Assembly (NCBI RefSeq): GCF_041537925.1
Contig: NZ_JBGOSH010000002.1
Location: 248,001-312,000 of the forward strand
Reading direction: 5' to 3'
DNA: 64,000 bases
Origin: Ruegeria_C sp041537925
Lineage (GTDB): Bacteria > Pseudomonadota > Alphaproteobacteria > Rhodobacterales > Rhodobacteraceae
In this document: positions 62,739-64,000 of the stretch, in pieces
Layout of the letters: each line of letters opens with the position of its first letter
Position numbering within the stretch: the first letter of the stretch is position 1
Notes under the pieces: generated by a model
What the model saw: only the letters and a program-made list of their open reading frames with translations
Told to the model about the DNA's origin: nothing
Databases searched by the model: none
Position numbers and translations under genes: made by a program

Positions 62739-64000
62739 TCAAAGCCGCGGCAGCATGGACAGGATCTGGTCAGGGCTGGGCGTCTGCCCGCTATTGACCA
62801 GATCGCGCAGCGCGTTGACGCCGGTCATGTCGACCGGGGGCATTGCACCGCCTCCCATTCCTCCCATTCCGCTCATGCCGCCGAGATCGGGCAGGCTGGG
62901 TGCGGCATGGGTTTCGACCGGTTCGGAATACTCGTCGATCAGACCATCGCCGATGCCGGTCACCGCACGGAAATGCTGCGCTGCGTTGACCAACCGCACA
63001 GAATCGGCATAGCTCAGATCGCCCTCATTGGCCTGCGTGTCGGAGAAGAGCGGCGTTACCGCACCCTGCGACCAGACCGTGTGGTTTTCGGCGATCACCG
63101 ACATGATGCTTTGGGTTTCCACCGCAAGCGTGCGGTGCAGCACGGTGTTCACGGTGATGCCGAACTCGCGCTGGCTGACCCGTTCGATGACCTGCCAGGG
63201 CGTGGTGACACCAAAGGCGGTGCGCACCGCGGGCAGGCCGAGCACTTTCATCACCTGCTTGATCTGACGCGCCATCCGTTCGGCGGTAAAGGCGGTGCCC
63301 GCCCAGCCCCGGAGCGAGACATTGGCGGCAAAGTCACGGACCGCCTTGCGCACGAATTCGCCCGAGGTCAGCTGGAACCGGCGCCCGCGTGCGGCATTGT
63401 CGAACTGAGTGACCAGACTGCGCTGGCGCTCATATTCGGCCACCGCCGAGACCGAGCGCATCAGCAGCGTGTTGAACTCGGTATTGGGTTGGATGTCGAA
63501 GGCCAGTTCACCACCCGGCGCGCCCAGAACGCGGGCGTAAATAGAGCGCCGTGCGCCTTCGTCCAGCAGATCGTCCTGATCCCAGTAGAGGTTGTCCAGC
63601 ACCCGCGCCGAACCATCCGAGGCCGGAATCGGCAGCAGTCCTGCCACAAATAGCTCCAGTATCCGGGCGCATGCCTTGATGGCGAACTCAAGCTGGTAAC
63701 CCACATAGATGGTCGATACCGCGCGGATATTCTCGCGCTCGATCTCGTCATTGTAGCCTGCCGGATCGTTAAGCGGCGGCAGGTCGACATTGGCAACGCC
63801 CCCGCCGCCACCTGAGCCGCCCGAGGCGACATCGCCGTTATAGGCAGCGTCGACGGTGGGGGTCAGCAGCGTGAGGTCACCCAGATGTTCGGAGTAGGTA
63901 TCGACCGCTTTGCGGGTGGCCACGGCGAGCGATTGAAAGAACGCCTTATCACCCTTGGCCAGCTTGCGCTGGATGATCTTCCAGGCCCGAACGAAATACC
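62739..64000 (-). CDS. Unknown family B protein, copy 2, truncated by the window edge
   Basis: A protein of at least 419 residues. The frame stays open from the GTG at 63923 to the right edge, and the codons in between (encoding YFVRAWKIIQRKLAKGDKAF) read like real protein, so the true start lies outside the window. It is mostly helical and resembles the gene at 59391. A Gly-rich loop (GGSGGGGGVAN) sits near the visible N-terminus, and a Gly/Met-rich stretch (GGMSGMGGMGGGAMPP) near the end. No export signal can be judged. It is the first visible gene of the leftward unknown unit. Confidence 0.6.
   Translation of the reverse strand, partial: YFVRAWKIIQRKLAKGDKAFFQSLAVATRKAVDTYSEHLGDLTLLTPTVDAAYNGDVASGGSGGGGGVANVDLPPLNDPAGYNDEIERENIRAVSTIYVGYQLEFAIKACARILELFVAGLLPIPASDGSARVLDNLYWDQDDLLDEGARRSIYARVLGAPGGELAFDIQPNTEFNTLLMRSVSAVAEYERQRSLVTQFDNAARGRRFQLTSGEFVRKAVRDFAANVSLRGWAGTAFTAERMARQIKQVMKVLGLPAVRTAFGVTTPWQVIERVSQREFGITVNTVLHRTLAVETQSIMSVIAENHTVWSQGAVTPLFSDTQANEGDLSYADSVRLVNAAQHFRAVTGIGDGLIDEYSEPVETHAAPSLPDLGGMSGMGGMGGGAMPPVDMTGVNALRDLVNSGQTPSPDQILSMLPRL

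Noticed and set aside
62211..63653. Open frame of 480 codons on the plus strand
   Set aside because: Shadow of the 368-residue gene and of the family B gene; composition is typical of antisense GC-rich frames.

Overview
The window reads as a chromosome segment of a marine alphaproteobacterium of the Roseobacter/Rhodobacteraceae type. GC content and coding density are high, and the gene content is typical of that group: a lanthanide-type methanol dehydrogenase cluster, glutathione-dependent formaldehyde oxidation, a TRAP transporter and a GMC oxidoreductase. The lineage is inferred from gene content, not from a marker gene. I saw no rRNA, tRNA, CRISPR array or insertion sequence.

Bases 1-25,900 are a methanol oxidation island. 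It opens with the end of a VWA/TPR/BatD maturation set. Next come a LuxR-type response regulator, a FIST-domain sensor and a hybrid kinase (a NosP/NahK-like arrangement), then small exported proteins. A fused SoxYZ-like carrier lies divergent from a quinoprotein-relay metallohydrolase, followed by RpiB and a pentapeptide protein. The core is class III alcohol dehydrogenase, S-formylglutathione hydrolase, cytochrome c, xoxF, xoxG, xoxJ and a CXXCW protein. After it come a second SoxYZ-like carrier, two beta-propellers, an MxaD-like protein, a substrate-binding protein, an acidic PepSY-like mini-protein and a NitT/TauT-like ABC transporter. XoxF should oxidise methanol in the periplasm with PQQ and a lanthanide and pass electrons to XoxG. 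Formaldehyde is then handled in the cytoplasm through glutathione adducts.

Bases 25,900-33,000 are one leftward unit: ABC ATPase, ABC-2 permease, histidine kinase, OmpR-type regulator, then pqqABCDE, which supplies the cofactor. A palindrome TCTTA-N5-TAAGA lies upstream of pqqA and in the divergent promoter at 20.5 kb, with a near-match at 8.4 kb, and may tie these units into one regulon. Bases 33,190-35,680 carry a small sulfur set (SoxY, SoxZ, cytochrome c, flavocytochrome c sulfide dehydrogenase).

Bases 35,700-45,300 are a catabolic and transport section: a TRAP transporter with an IclR regulator, a divergent GMC oxidoreductase, an MFS transporter, an SLC13-like anion transporter and a CDF metal exporter.

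Bases 45,460-64,000 are the least ordinary part. Nearly all genes run leftward, lack obvious signal peptides and match no family I can name. They include a 1232-residue protein with a glycine-rich hydrophobic core and an HCH-containing motif, a 961-residue protein joining a trypsin-like domain to an HExxH zinc-protease motif, a C-terminally membrane-anchored protein, three paralogues of one family (A) and two probable paralogues of another (B). A rightward RTX-type secreted nuclease, broken by one extra G in a G8 run, interrupts the set. This cluster continues past the right edge and is the best candidate for an undescribed system.
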